Shown: one piece after another, positions 1-8,400 of the stretch
How positions within the stretch are numbered: the stretch's first letter is position 1
How the letters are laid out: the number at the start of each line of letters is the position of its first letter
NCBI GenBank assembly: GCA_017405115.1
Contig: JAFRBA010000153.1
Location: 62,001 to 126,000 of the forward strand
DNA: 64,000 nucleotides
Origin: Kiritimatiellia bacterium
Lineage (GTDB): Bacteria; Verrucomicrobiota; Kiritimatiellia; RFP12; UBA1067
Direction: 5' to 3'
The notes under the pieces: generated by a model
Databases searched by the model: none
Told to the model about the DNA's origin: nothing
The model's input: the letters and a program-made list of their open reading frames with translations, nothing else
Program-made: the position numbers and the translations under genes

Positions 1-2
1 TG

Positions 3-488
3 AAGGCCGGCGCGAACAAGATCTCGACCTCGTCTGCCGTCTTCCGCAAGCCGCAGCTCGTCGCCGAGATGGTGAAGGAGTTCGGCCCGAAGACCGTCAC
101 GGTCGCGATCGACGTGCTGCAGAACCCGGCGATGCCCTCCGGCTACGAGGTGTACATCGACGGCGGCCACACGGCCACAGGCAAGGACGCGGTAGAGTGG
201 GCGAAGGAGGTCGACGGCTATGGAGTGGGCTGCATACTGCCGACTTCCAAGTCGACGGACGGCGTGCGCACCGGCTACGACCTGCCGCTTATCGAGAAGA
301 TACGCGCCGTCGCCCGCGACGAAGTCGACGTGGTCGCCTCGGGCGGCGCCGGCACGATGGAGCATTTCGCGGAGGCGGCGAACGCCGGCGCGAACGTGCT
401 TCTCGCGGCGAGCGTCTTCCACTTCCACGTGATCGACATCCCGGCGCTGAAGGAGTTCCTGAAGGGCCGCGGCTTCAAGGTCCGCTGA
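3..488 (+). CDS. hisF: Imidazole glycerol phosphate synthase cyclase subunit HisF, 5' end outside window
   Basis: This is the C-terminal 161 residues of HisF. The protein closes the imidazole ring from PRFAR using ammonia delivered by HisH, yielding IGP and AICAR in cytosolic histidine biosynthesis. The visible part has the late TIM-barrel strands: an IDV strand carrying the Asp expected to act as the second catalytic acid, the phosphate-binding SGGAG loop, and the closing AASVFHF segment. The usual LLTSxDxDGTxxGYD loop reads LPTSKSTDGVRTGYD here. The Asp-Gly is kept, but the flanking Asp and Thr are changed. Identity is clear from the barrel motifs; whether the variant loop matters is unknown. 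The gene is upstream of, and apparently unrelated to, the glycan block that follows. Confidence 0.9.
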   Translation, partial: KAGANKISTSSAVFRKPQLVAEMVKEFGPKTVTVAIDVLQNPAMPSGYEVYIDGGHTATGKDAVEWAKEVDGYGVGCILPTSKSTDGVRTGYDLPLIEKIRAVARDEVDVVASGGAGTMEHFAEAANAGANVLLAASVFHFHVIDIPALKEFLKGRGFKVR

Positions 489-629
489 AGCAGGGGGCGA
501 TGCACTTACGCATCAACCCCGTTAAGCCGGACAAGTGCCGCACCTTCCCGTCCGAGTGGACAAATCCCGACTCCTCCGACGTCTGTCCAGAGCTGGCAAA
601 GCACACGATGAAAGCTGCGAGGGGCGCGA

Positions 630-658
630 TTGCATTCCGAGGGGGAATAGGGTATAAT
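630..658 (+). promoter_or_regulatory. Promoter of the first DUF4838 gene
   Basis: TTGCAT at 630-635 and a perfect TATAAT at 653-658 are separated by 17 bases. The -10 box ends only seven bases before the ATG at 666, so the transcript would start at or next to the start codon. Confidence 0.7.
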
Positions 659-665
659 GCACGGC

Positions 666-2882
666 ATGAGAGATTCCCTGCGATATGCGGCGGCACTGGC
701 GGCTCTCATGGCTGCGCCGTACGCCGTCCGGGCGGCCACTGCGACGGGCGGCGACACGCCGCCGGAACGTTTCGCGCGCGAAGAACTCGTCCGTTGGCTC
801 GGCGAACTCTCGGAAGAGCCGGTCGCCGGCGATTTCCGCGTCGGGACGCAATACCTTGACCTTTTCCCGGAGGACAAGGCCGCCCTCGCCGGTTCCGACG
901 GCTTTGCCGTCCGCCGCAGGGACAACGCGATATACATCATGTCGCCAGAGCCGCGCGGCTGCATATACGGCGTCCACGCATTCCTCGAGCGCAACTCCGA
1001 CATCATCTTCCCGCGGCCGGACTCCGAACCTGTCTTCACGCGCGTGAAGAAGCTGGCGATTCGCGAGGCGGACTTCCGCGAGCGTCCCGTGTTCGACCAG
1101 CGCCGCGGGTGGTGGATATGCGGCCCGATGTACCATGAGGAGACAGAGCTGTGGTACGCCCGCCAGCGATGCAGCGCGACGCCGGCGCTCCTCTCCAAGC
1201 CCGGAGTATACGAACGCGCCGTAAAGTTCGGCACCATAATAAACCGCGGCGGCGGGCACAACATGCCCAACTTCTACACCGATGAGATGTTCGCCGCGCA
1301 TCCAGAGTACTTCGGAGAGGAGAAGGGCGTCAGGCAGCGTTCGATCACGAAGGTGCACCCATGCTTCTCGAACCTTGAGGGCGCGCATGCCGCCGGGCGA
1401 GTCGTAGTTGAGAAGATGAGGCAGCTGCCCGAACAGCCGCCGAAGCGCTACTCCATCAAGCACGCCGACCACCAGACGGTCTGCTCGTGCGCGCTTTGCA
1501 AGGCGAACCCGGATTCCGTCTCGACGCGCTTCTTCAAGTACCTGAACGAGATGATGAAGGAGGTGCGCGCCGCATATCCCGACACGGTCGTGACGACGTT
1601 CGGCTACCAGATAACGGCCGAGCCGCCTGCCGTCAAGGTCGATGACCACGTGCTAGTCTCGTTCTGCCCGTACGTGAAGGACGACAAGCGCTCCATCCTC
1701 GACCCGGAGAACGCGAAGTGGAAGGACCGCGCCGACCGGTGGGTTAAGGAATGCGGCGCGCATCTCAACTGGCGCGAGTACTTCGGCGACGGCATGGCCT
1801 TCCCGCGTCCGATAGCGCCAGTCGTTGCGCGCGACCTCAGATATATAAGCTCGGAGCTCGGCATCCGCAGCGTCTTCGCGGAGACGATTCCTGACCTGAC
1901 GCCTGCGAAACCGTCGCGCAAGGGCCGCGTCTACTCGCAGTCGTGGGACGTCTCGTCGATGGAATACTGGATTCTCTCGCGGCTCATGTGGGATCCGAAC
2001 CAGAACGTCGGCAAGCTGCGCGCGGAGTACCTCCGCCGCGCCTACCGCCGCGCCGCGCCGGCGGTCGCCCGGTTCTACAAACCGATAATCGACGCCTTCT
2101 ATGCGTCGCCGGCGAAGTCCCGCTTCGACGCGAACCAGTACCAGGAGTCGATGCGCTACCTCTTCAAGGCCGGGCTTGAGGCGCAGTGCCGCGAGACGCT
2201 GGACGAGGCGGCGAAGCTCGCGGAAGGGGAGCAGCCGGCGGTCGCGGCGCTCGTCGCGCGCCTTAGGGCGCGTTTCGACGACTGGTGCGCGCACAAGGGC
2301 GACTTCGAGCGGCAGGAGCTGGGCGTGCCGCAGACGGACGACTGGACGAAGGCCGCGTCGACCGACATGTTCTACATACGCGGAAGCGTTGGGCGTACGC
2401 CGCCGGAGCATACGCGCGTGTACGTCCGCCACGACACGCAGACGCTGTTCGTGCGTTTCCGCTGCGACGACGGCAAGGCGTCGCGCCTGCTTGCGCCGCC
2501 GTTCGACGCGTCCAAAGACATAGACCTCGGGGGCGACGGGGTGAAGATTGTCTTCGGGCTGAACGGCGCGACGAACGGGCCGACGGTGAGCGTTACGTGC
2601 GACGTGAACGGCAACAGGGGCGACCTGAAGTCGGCCGCGCCGTGGCGCAAGTTCGACGCGGAGTGGACGGCCTCCGTCTCCCGCGACAAGGACGGCTATA
2701 CGGTGGACTTCGCGCTGCCGCTGAAGTCGTTCGGGCTGGACGCCGAGCGCAACAAGAACCTCGACATCTGCCTCTACAGGCTAATCCAGCACGACGGCAG
2801 GCCAAGCCACAGGAAGGTCGCGACGTGGGGCGGGGCGGACCCGCGCAACCGCGCGACATGGGGCGTGCTGAAGTTCGAGTAG
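666..2882 (+). CDS. Secreted DUF4838 protein with C-terminal CBM9-like domain
   Basis: 738 residues. A signal peptide (about residues 1-24, ending in AVRA) is followed by a GH67-like N-terminal domain, with the GCIYGVHAFLE and NSDIIFPRP motifs typical of DUF4838 proteins. The DUF4838 TIM-barrel region runs to about residue 550. The last about 180 residues (TDDWTKAAS onward, ending in a TVDFALPLKSFG strand) look like a CBM9-like carbohydrate-binding beta-sandwich. The family is abundant in glycan-degrading PVC bacteria and Bacteroidetes and is thought to act on polysaccharides, but its substrate is not known to me. The start at 666 is chosen over an in-frame ATG nine bases upstream because the promoter box ends at 658 and the signal peptide then has a normal length. 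A paralogue lies at 5402. Confidence 0.8.
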   Translation: MRDSLRYAAALAALMAAPYAVRAATATGGDTPPERFAREELVRWLGELSEEPVAGDFRVGTQYLDLFPEDKAALAGSDGFAVRRRDNAIYIMSPEPRGCIYGVHAFLERNSDIIFPRPDSEPVFTRVKKLAIREADFRERPVFDQRRGWWICGPMYHEETELWYARQRCSATPALLSKPGVYERAVKFGTIINRGGGHNMPNFYTDEMFAAHPEYFGEEKGVRQRSITKVHPCFSNLEGAHAAGRVVVEKMRQLPEQPPKRYSIKHADHQTVCSCALCKANPDSVSTRFFKYLNEMMKEVRAAYPDTVVTTFGYQITAEPPAVKVDDHVLVSFCPYVKDDKRSILDPENAKWKDRADRWVKECGAHLNWREYFGDGMAFPRPIAPVVARDLRYISSELGIRSVFAETIPDLTPAKPSRKGRVYSQSWDVSSMEYWILSRLMWDPNQNVGKLRAEYLRRAYRRAAPAVARFYKPIIDAFYASPAKSRFDANQYQESMRYLFKAGLEAQCRETLDEAAKLAEGEQPAVAALVARLRARFDDWCAHKGDFERQELGVPQTDDWTKAASTDMFYIRGSVGRTPPEHTRVYVRHDTQTLFVRFRCDDGKASRLLAPPFDASKDIDLGGDGVKIVFGLNGATNGPTVSVTCDVNGNRGDLKSAAPWRKFDAEWTASVSRDKDGYTVDFALPLKSFGLDAERNKNLDICLYRLIQHDGRPSHRKVATWGGADPRNRATWGVLKFE

Positions 2883-2892
2883 GTTAAAGGCG

Positions 2893-3321
2893 ATGGTGCT
2901 CAAACACAGAGACAGGGAACTGCTCCGGTTCGAATGGGTCGAGCCGGAAGGCTTCAGATTCACACGCCACAAATACCACAACCTTTCCGCAAAGAGAGTG
3001 CACTCGATAGAAGACTTTCTCCAGAAACGCATCTCGCAAATATTGGAGTATGGTTCTCAAGCGGATGAATTACTGAAGATAACGCAAAATAATGACAGTG
3101 TAAACCATGTAGGCGACGCCTCTTTGGAAGTGCAAATCAAGTCAAATCTCGAGGCGGATCCGTTTATAACTTACATTGAGCTTGCGGAAGTGCTCCAGAT
3201 TTCCGAGAGCAGCATTGCCCGCAAGATGAAGAATTTGCAGGCGGCGGGCGCGATCCGCCGGGTAGGGGCCGCCAAAAACGGCCACTGGGAAGTTTGCAAC
3301 AAACCAAAGAAAGGACGCTAA
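2893..3321 (+). CDS. Small protein with C-terminal winged-helix motif
   Basis: 142 residues. Residues about 95-135 (IELAEVLQISESSIARKMKN, then a wing-like GAIRRVGAAKNGHWEV) form a recognisable winged helix-turn-helix of the kind found at the ends of AlbA/RecG-like or Fic-type regulators. The first about 22 residues (MVLKHRDRELLRFEWVEPEG) read like the start of a different, HipA-like protein, and the middle is nondescript. It may therefore be a fusion of remnants left after an internal deletion. It begins 10 bases after the DUF4838 stop, and its base composition is visibly less GC-rich than the neighbours. Function is not assigned beyond probable nucleic-acid binding. Confidence 0.5.
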   Translation: MVLKHRDRELLRFEWVEPEGFRFTRHKYHNLSAKRVHSIEDFLQKRISQILEYGSQADELLKITQNNDSVNHVGDASLEVQIKSNLEADPFITYIELAEVLQISESSIARKMKNLQAAGAIRRVGAAKNGHWEVCNKPKKGR

Positions 3322-3323
3322 AA

Positions 3324-3514
3324 ATGAGACTGCGTAAAATCGCGATTATCGCATGCTCTATGCTCGCCGCGACATTCTGCGCGACGGCGCTCAGACATTC
3401 ACGCTGCCGGCTGACGTCGGCACGCGGATTCTCGACTTCCAGTATTCCGGCGACGGCTACGCGGAACTTTCCGGGTTCAAGCGAAGTGTCGGTTCTCTTA
3501 TCAGGATAAAGTGA
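3324..3514 (+). pseudogene. Short secreted protein broken by a frameshift
   Basis: An ATG at 3324 opens a clear signal peptide (MRLRKIAIIACSMLAATFCA). The frame then becomes Arg/Ser-rich nonsense. Shifting to the second frame at about 3383 gives DGAQTFTLPADVGTRILDFQ and continues as plausible beta-strand sequence to a stop at 3512-3514. The final residues are GSLIRIK. The two halves join sensibly with a one-base change, so this looks like a small exported beta-protein with a recent frameshift, or a sequencing error. The C-terminal heptapeptide resembles that of three other secreted proteins in the window. Confidence 0.5.
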
Positions 3515-3528
3515 GGAGAGGGGCAGCA

Positions 3529-5037
3529 ATGAAGAAAATAGCCTTCTCAGCCGCGACGGTGATTGCAGCGGTTTCCGCTTCGGCGGCTCTCCGTCTCGCA
3601 GGGCCTTTTACGGAAGGCGCCGTCCTTCAGCGTCAGCGGCCAGTGCCTGTCTGGGGCAGGGCGCTGCCGGGCAGCACCGTCAAGGTCGCCTTTGCGGGAG
3701 CGGAGCAGTCGGCGGTTGCGGACGAGTCCGGAAAGTGGCGCGTCGACCTGCCGGCGATGGAGGCTTGCCGCGAAGGCCGCACGCTCCTCGTGAGCGAATT
3801 CGGCAAGGACGCGCCCGAAAAAGCCGTGGACACGGTCGAGGTCAAAGACGTGCTCGTCGGCGAGGTGTGGTTCGTGAGCGGCCAGTCCAACATGGAGCTT
3901 CCGCTCGTCGGAGGTCCGCACTGGGGGGACAGGAACGGGCGGCTTATGGCGCAGAAGACGCGGCTGCCGCTCGTCAGGTACTGCAAGAACGGATGCAGGG
4001 TCTCCGACAAGCCGCTTGAGTTCCCCGTGAAGCCGATCGTCTGGCGCAAGTTCACTCCCGAGAACCTGATGGAGAAAAACAGCTTCTCGGCCCTCGGCTA
4101 CTACTACGGGCTTGAGCTGTACAACATGCTGCAGGTTCCGATCGGGCTCGTCGGCGCGTACTGGGGCGGAACGCTCATCGACGCGTGGACGCCGCGCGAG
4201 GGCCTGGCGACGCGGCCGGACCTGAAGGACGCGTACGAGTGGCCGGTTTCGCTGAAGTGGGACGGCAAGAACCCGAAGTCCATCTGGCCGCACAGCCGCG
4301 TCATGGACCAGTCCTCCGTGATATGGAATGCGCTCGTGAGCCACTGGTGCCCATACGCGATACGCGGCTTCATCTGGTATCAGGGCGAGGCCAACGCGCG
4401 CGCCAGCGAGCGTTATGCGTCGCAGATGCACGCGCTCTACAACGGCTGGTCGATGAAGTTCGAGAACCCCGGCCTCAGGCTCTACTTCGTGCAGCTCGCG
4501 CCAAGGGGCGAAGACACCGTGAAGATATGGGAGGCGCAGTCGCAGTTCGCCCGCGAAGAGAAGAACGCCGCGATCACGATCATCAACGACATCGGCAACA
4601 TCTACGACATACATCCCAACGAAAAGGGACTCGTCGGGCTGCGCCTCTCGCTGCACGCCCTGAAGCGCGACTACGGCTTCGACGACATCCAGGACAACTC
4701 GCCAACGCTGAAGTCGTGGAGGATCGAGGGCGACACATTCGTCCTCGACTTCAACGACGCCGCGAGGCTCTACATGTACACGCCCGACTTCTCGCTCGAC
4801 ACGCCGTTTGAGATCGCGGGAGAGGACGGCGAGTTCAAGCCCGCGAAGATCGTGAACCTGCGCAAGGGCAAGAACGGGACGGGGCGGCCGCGAGGTGGAA
4901 TCGACGGAACGAACATCGTCGTGAGGGCCGAGGGCGTCGAGAAGCCGGCCAAGCTGCGCTATGCGTATTCGAGCCCGTGGAAGGGCACGATATACAACGA
5001 GGCGGACTTGCCGCTCGGCGCGTTCCAGGTCCCGTAG
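3529..5037 (+). CDS. Sialate O-acetylesterase (SASA family), secreted
   Basis: 502 residues. It probably removes O-acetyl groups from glycans, classically 9-O-acetyl sialic acid, in the periplasm or outside the cell. A signal peptide (MKKIAFSAATVIAAVSASAA) is followed by the typical first domain (EGAVLQRQRPVPVWGRA). The SGNH-type GQSNMELP motif supplies the nucleophile at about Ser120, and the late HPNEKG motif supplies the catalytic His at about residue 362. Length matches the family. The start at 3529 is preferred to an in-frame GTG at 3511 because GAGGAG sits at good spacing and the signal peptide begins there. SASA proteins act on several acetylated sugars, so the substrate is open. Confidence 0.85.
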   Translation: MKKIAFSAATVIAAVSASAALRLAGPFTEGAVLQRQRPVPVWGRALPGSTVKVAFAGAEQSAVADESGKWRVDLPAMEACREGRTLLVSEFGKDAPEKAVDTVEVKDVLVGEVWFVSGQSNMELPLVGGPHWGDRNGRLMAQKTRLPLVRYCKNGCRVSDKPLEFPVKPIVWRKFTPENLMEKNSFSALGYYYGLELYNMLQVPIGLVGAYWGGTLIDAWTPREGLATRPDLKDAYEWPVSLKWDGKNPKSIWPHSRVMDQSSVIWNALVSHWCPYAIRGFIWYQGEANARASERYASQMHALYNGWSMKFENPGLRLYFVQLAPRGEDTVKIWEAQSQFAREEKNAAITIINDIGNIYDIHPNEKGLVGLRLSLHALKRDYGFDDIQDNSPTLKSWRIEGDTFVLDFNDAARLYMYTPDFSLDTPFEIAGEDGEFKPAKIVNLRKGKNGTGRPRGGIDGTNIVVRAEGVEKPAKLRYAYSSPWKGTIYNEADLPLGAFQVP

Positions 5038-5066
5038 TTGACCCCGCGAATGCAAAATGGTATCAT
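5038..5066 (+). promoter_or_regulatory. Sigma70-like promoter of the small lipoprotein gene
   Basis: TTGACC at 5038-5043 and TATCAT at 5061-5066 are spaced by exactly 17 bases. Transcription would start about 35 bases before the ATG at 5108. Confidence 0.65.
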
Positions 5067-5107
5067 ACTCAGCCTTGACGCATAGTCAAGAGAAAGGAAA
5101 AGAAAAG

Positions 5108-5323
5108 ATGAAGTTCACGTATGTTCTCGCGGTCGCGGCGGCTCTCGCCGGTGCCTCCGTGTTCACTGGCTGCGAGAAGAAGGAGCCCACGCTCTCGGAG
5201 AGGCTCGAGCAGGCTTCCAAGAGCACGTCCAAGGCTGCCGACTCCGCGTCCAAGGACGCCCAGAAGGCCACCGACTCCGCGTCCAAGGACGCCAAGAAGG
5301 CCGCCGACTCCCTCAAGAAGTAA
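5108..5323 (+). CDS. Small Lys/Ala-rich lipoprotein
   Basis: 71 residues. A signal peptide ends in the lipobox VFTGC, so Cys21 would be lipidated. The mature part is a predicted amphipathic helix built from an approximate 11-residue repeat (KAADSASKDAQ, KATDSASKDAK, KAADSLKK), like the helical repeats of small envelope lipoproteins. The RBS is the purine run GAGAAAGGAAAAGAAAAG just before the ATG. It has its own promoter and terminator and is thus monocistronic. It could be an abundant envelope-spacer protein comparable in design to Lpp, but no homology to Lpp is claimed. Confidence 0.7.
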   Translation: MKFTYVLAVAAALAGASVFTGCEKKEPTLSERLEQASKSTSKAADSASKDAQKATDSASKDAKKAADSLKK

Positions 5324-5352
5324 TCGGGTCTTGGAACGAACATGCAACAATA

Positions 5353-5391
5353 GGGCTTCTCGCAGGATTCCTGCGCGAAGCCCTTGTTTTT
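5353..5391 (+). terminator. Rho-independent terminator of the lipoprotein gene
   Basis: A 14-bp stem with one mismatch (5353-5366 with 5370-5383) and a 3-base loop is followed by TTGTTTTT. Confidence 0.8.
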
Positions 5392-5401
5392 GAGACTGAG
5401 G

Positions 5402-8400
5402 ATGACACTGACCAGATGCTTGACGATCGCCTCGCTGCTTGCCGCTGCGGCGCTTTCTGCGTCCGCGCTTGAGATCGAGTCGGGCGACAGCGCGCCGGAA
5501 AGGCGCGCCGCGGCAGAACTGAAGAAGTACATATCGCTTCTGTCTGAGACGGAGCCTGACGCGAAGTTCAGGATCGGGGTTAAGTACCTCGACGAGTTCC
5601 CCGCCGACAAGGCCGCAATCGGCGGCTGGGACGGATACGCCGTCCGTTGGAAGGACGGCTTCGTCTACATCGTCTCGCCGCAGCCGCGCGGATGCCTCTT
5701 CGGCGTGTACGACTTCCTCGAGCGCAACTCCGACATCATCTGGGCGCGTCCCGACGAGGAATGCGGCACGATCTACTCGCGCACGAAGACGTTCGAGATC
5801 CGCGAGGCGGACTTCGTGGAGGTCCCTAAGTTCCAGATGCGCGGCTGGTGGTTCTGCGGGCCTCAGCGCCACGCGGCGAGCGAATACTGGCACGCGCGCG
5901 TCAGGTGCAACTTCGGCTGCTGCAACCAGAAGTTCCCGGACGTCGTGCGCCGCGCCATCGAGTGCGGCTTCATGATCGGCGGCGCGGCGGGCCACAACCT
6001 CCCCGAGTTCATCCCCGACGGGATGTTCGACACGCATCCAGAATACTTCGCCGAGATCGGCGGCGCAAGGCGGCGCGACAAGGGCAAGACGCAGTTCTGC
6101 TTCTCCAACATGGACGGCGCGGCGGTCGTGGGCTCCAACGCGGTCGAGGCCATCGGCAGGAAGCTCGCCAAGATGAAGTCGGAGTTCGGCGTAGCGTTCG
6201 ACCACTGGGCGCTCAAGCAGGCCGACAACCAGCGGCTCTGCGAGTGCGCGGCGTGCCAGGCCGACATCCCGCTCGGCGGCGGGCGCTTCTCGCGCAGGGG
6301 CGACGGCAACTTCCGCTCGAACCAGATATTCCGCTACCTGAACAAGTCGGTCGAGGTAATCGAGAAGGCGTATCCCGACATGCGAGTCGACACTTTTGCG
6401 TACCAGTTCAGCGCGCCGCCGCCGGACATCAAGGTGCATGACAAGTTCAACGTCGCCTTCTGCCCGTTCATCAAGAACGACCGGTTCGCCGTCACGAACG
6501 AGGTGAACGCGAAGTGGGCGGAGCGCGCCGAGAAGTGGTCGAAGGCGACGAAGAACGTGATGTGGCGCGAATACTGGGGCTGCGCGTCTTCCTATCCGCG
6601 GCAGAACTCCATCGTCGCCGCCAAGGACCTCGAGTGGATAAACTCGCATCTCGGCTTCACGCGCGTCTACTCGGAGACCGTCCCCGACCTCAACAACCGG
6701 GGGGCGAAGGCGAAGGGCTCGGACTACCGCCGCCGCTGGGACGCTTCCGCGATGGAGCACTGGGTCATATCGCGGCTCATGTGGAATCCGTACGTGCCCG
6801 TCGAACGGCTCCGCGAGGAATACGTCTCTCGCACGTACCGCAAGGCCGCCGCGCCGATGCGCAGGTTTTACGCGCTCATCGCGAAAACGTGGTTCTCCGA
6901 CGCCGTGCCGTCGAACTACTGCGACGACCCGTACGGCAGCGCCGCGAGATACATGGTCGGCGCGGGAATCGCGAAGGAGCTGCTTTCGCTCCTCGACGAG
7001 GCGGCGGAGCTTGCGAAGGACGACGTTCCCGCGGTCGGCAGGCTGCTCGCGCGGCAGAAGGCGCACTTCGCCGACCTCGTCGAAAACGCAGGCTCGCCCG
7101 AGGAACCGCTGACCGTTCCGCTCGTGACGGACGGAGACTGGTCGAAGGCCGCCGTCGTCGACGGATTCGTGAAGGTCGGGCGCGGACGCGGCAAAGAGGC
7201 GGTTCCCGTGTCGAAGGGGACGCGCGTCCTGGTCTGCCACGACATGAAGAACCTGAAGGTGAAGTTCGTCTGCAGTGATCCCAATCCGGACAAGCTGGAG
7301 GCGAGGGACCCTGCGAAGGCGGTGCGCGAAGCGTTTCCAGGCGGCGACCACGTCGAGTTCGCAATAACTACGAAGAAGGGGACGTACTGTACGCACTTCG
7401 GCGTCGACTGCCGCAACGGACGGGCCGACATCCGCAACGGAGACATCGGCTTCAACGCGAAATGGGAGTCGTCCGCCAAGGCGACCGACTCCGGATACGA
7501 GGTCGAGCTTTCCGTCGACTTTGAGTCGATAGGCGCGGAAATCACGATGGAGAACCGCTTCGGGGTCTGCTTCGCGCGCATGGCGCTGCCGCACGCGGCG
7601 GGCGAGGCGAAGGAGTTCTCGTCGTGGAAGGGGGTGCACCCGCAGTCCGCCACCGCCTTCCCGCAGATATTCGTAAGCATGGAGAAAGCCGTCGGGAAGG
7701 CCGACGACGCCCGCCTTCCGCGGTGGATATCCGTCATGCCGCTGCGAGCGGACATCATGGACGACGTTTGCGCCGACGCGGCCGCGCTTGGCAACGAGAC
7801 GATCGTGGACGGCATAGCGTGGTCGTTCGCGCTGCATCCCGTCGGCAACCCGCCGGAGGACAAGGCGGCGACCGCCGCCGCCTGCATCAGCGAGGCCGCG
7901 GCGAAGATAAGGCCGACGTCGAAGGTGAGGCTCGGCGTCCTCCTGCAGGCGACGATGGGCCACGGCGGCATGCCGGCCGCAGCCGCGCCGTTCAGGCGGG
8001 TGACGGATCCGGACGGAAAGACGATCTACAGGATGTGTCCGTCGGATCCGGGTTTCCTCGACTATCTTGCGCGGACTTGCCGGAAGCTCTCCGCGGCGAA
8101 ACCCGACTTCTTCATGGTCGACGACGACACTCGGCTTGTGCGCGGCAAGGACGTCCCCGGTTGCTTCTGCGACTGGCATGTCGCCGAATTCGGACGCCGC
8201 ACCGGGCGCGACTGGACGCGCGAGAGGATAGCCGCGGAGTATGCGAAAGACCCCGGTGTCGAGGCGGCGTGGGTCAAGCTCATGGTAGATTCGCTTTCGG
8301 GCGTGCTCCGGACGGTAAGGGAGAATTTCGACACGGCGATTCCCGGCATGATCTGCGTGTGCGCGACGCACCACCACCTCGAGTACGCGAAGGACTATGC

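Noticed and set aside
3547..5055. A 502-codon minus-strand frame opposite the SASA gene
   Set aside because: Antisense shadow rich in Arg/Val/His; the plus-strand gene has a signal peptide and catalytic motifs.
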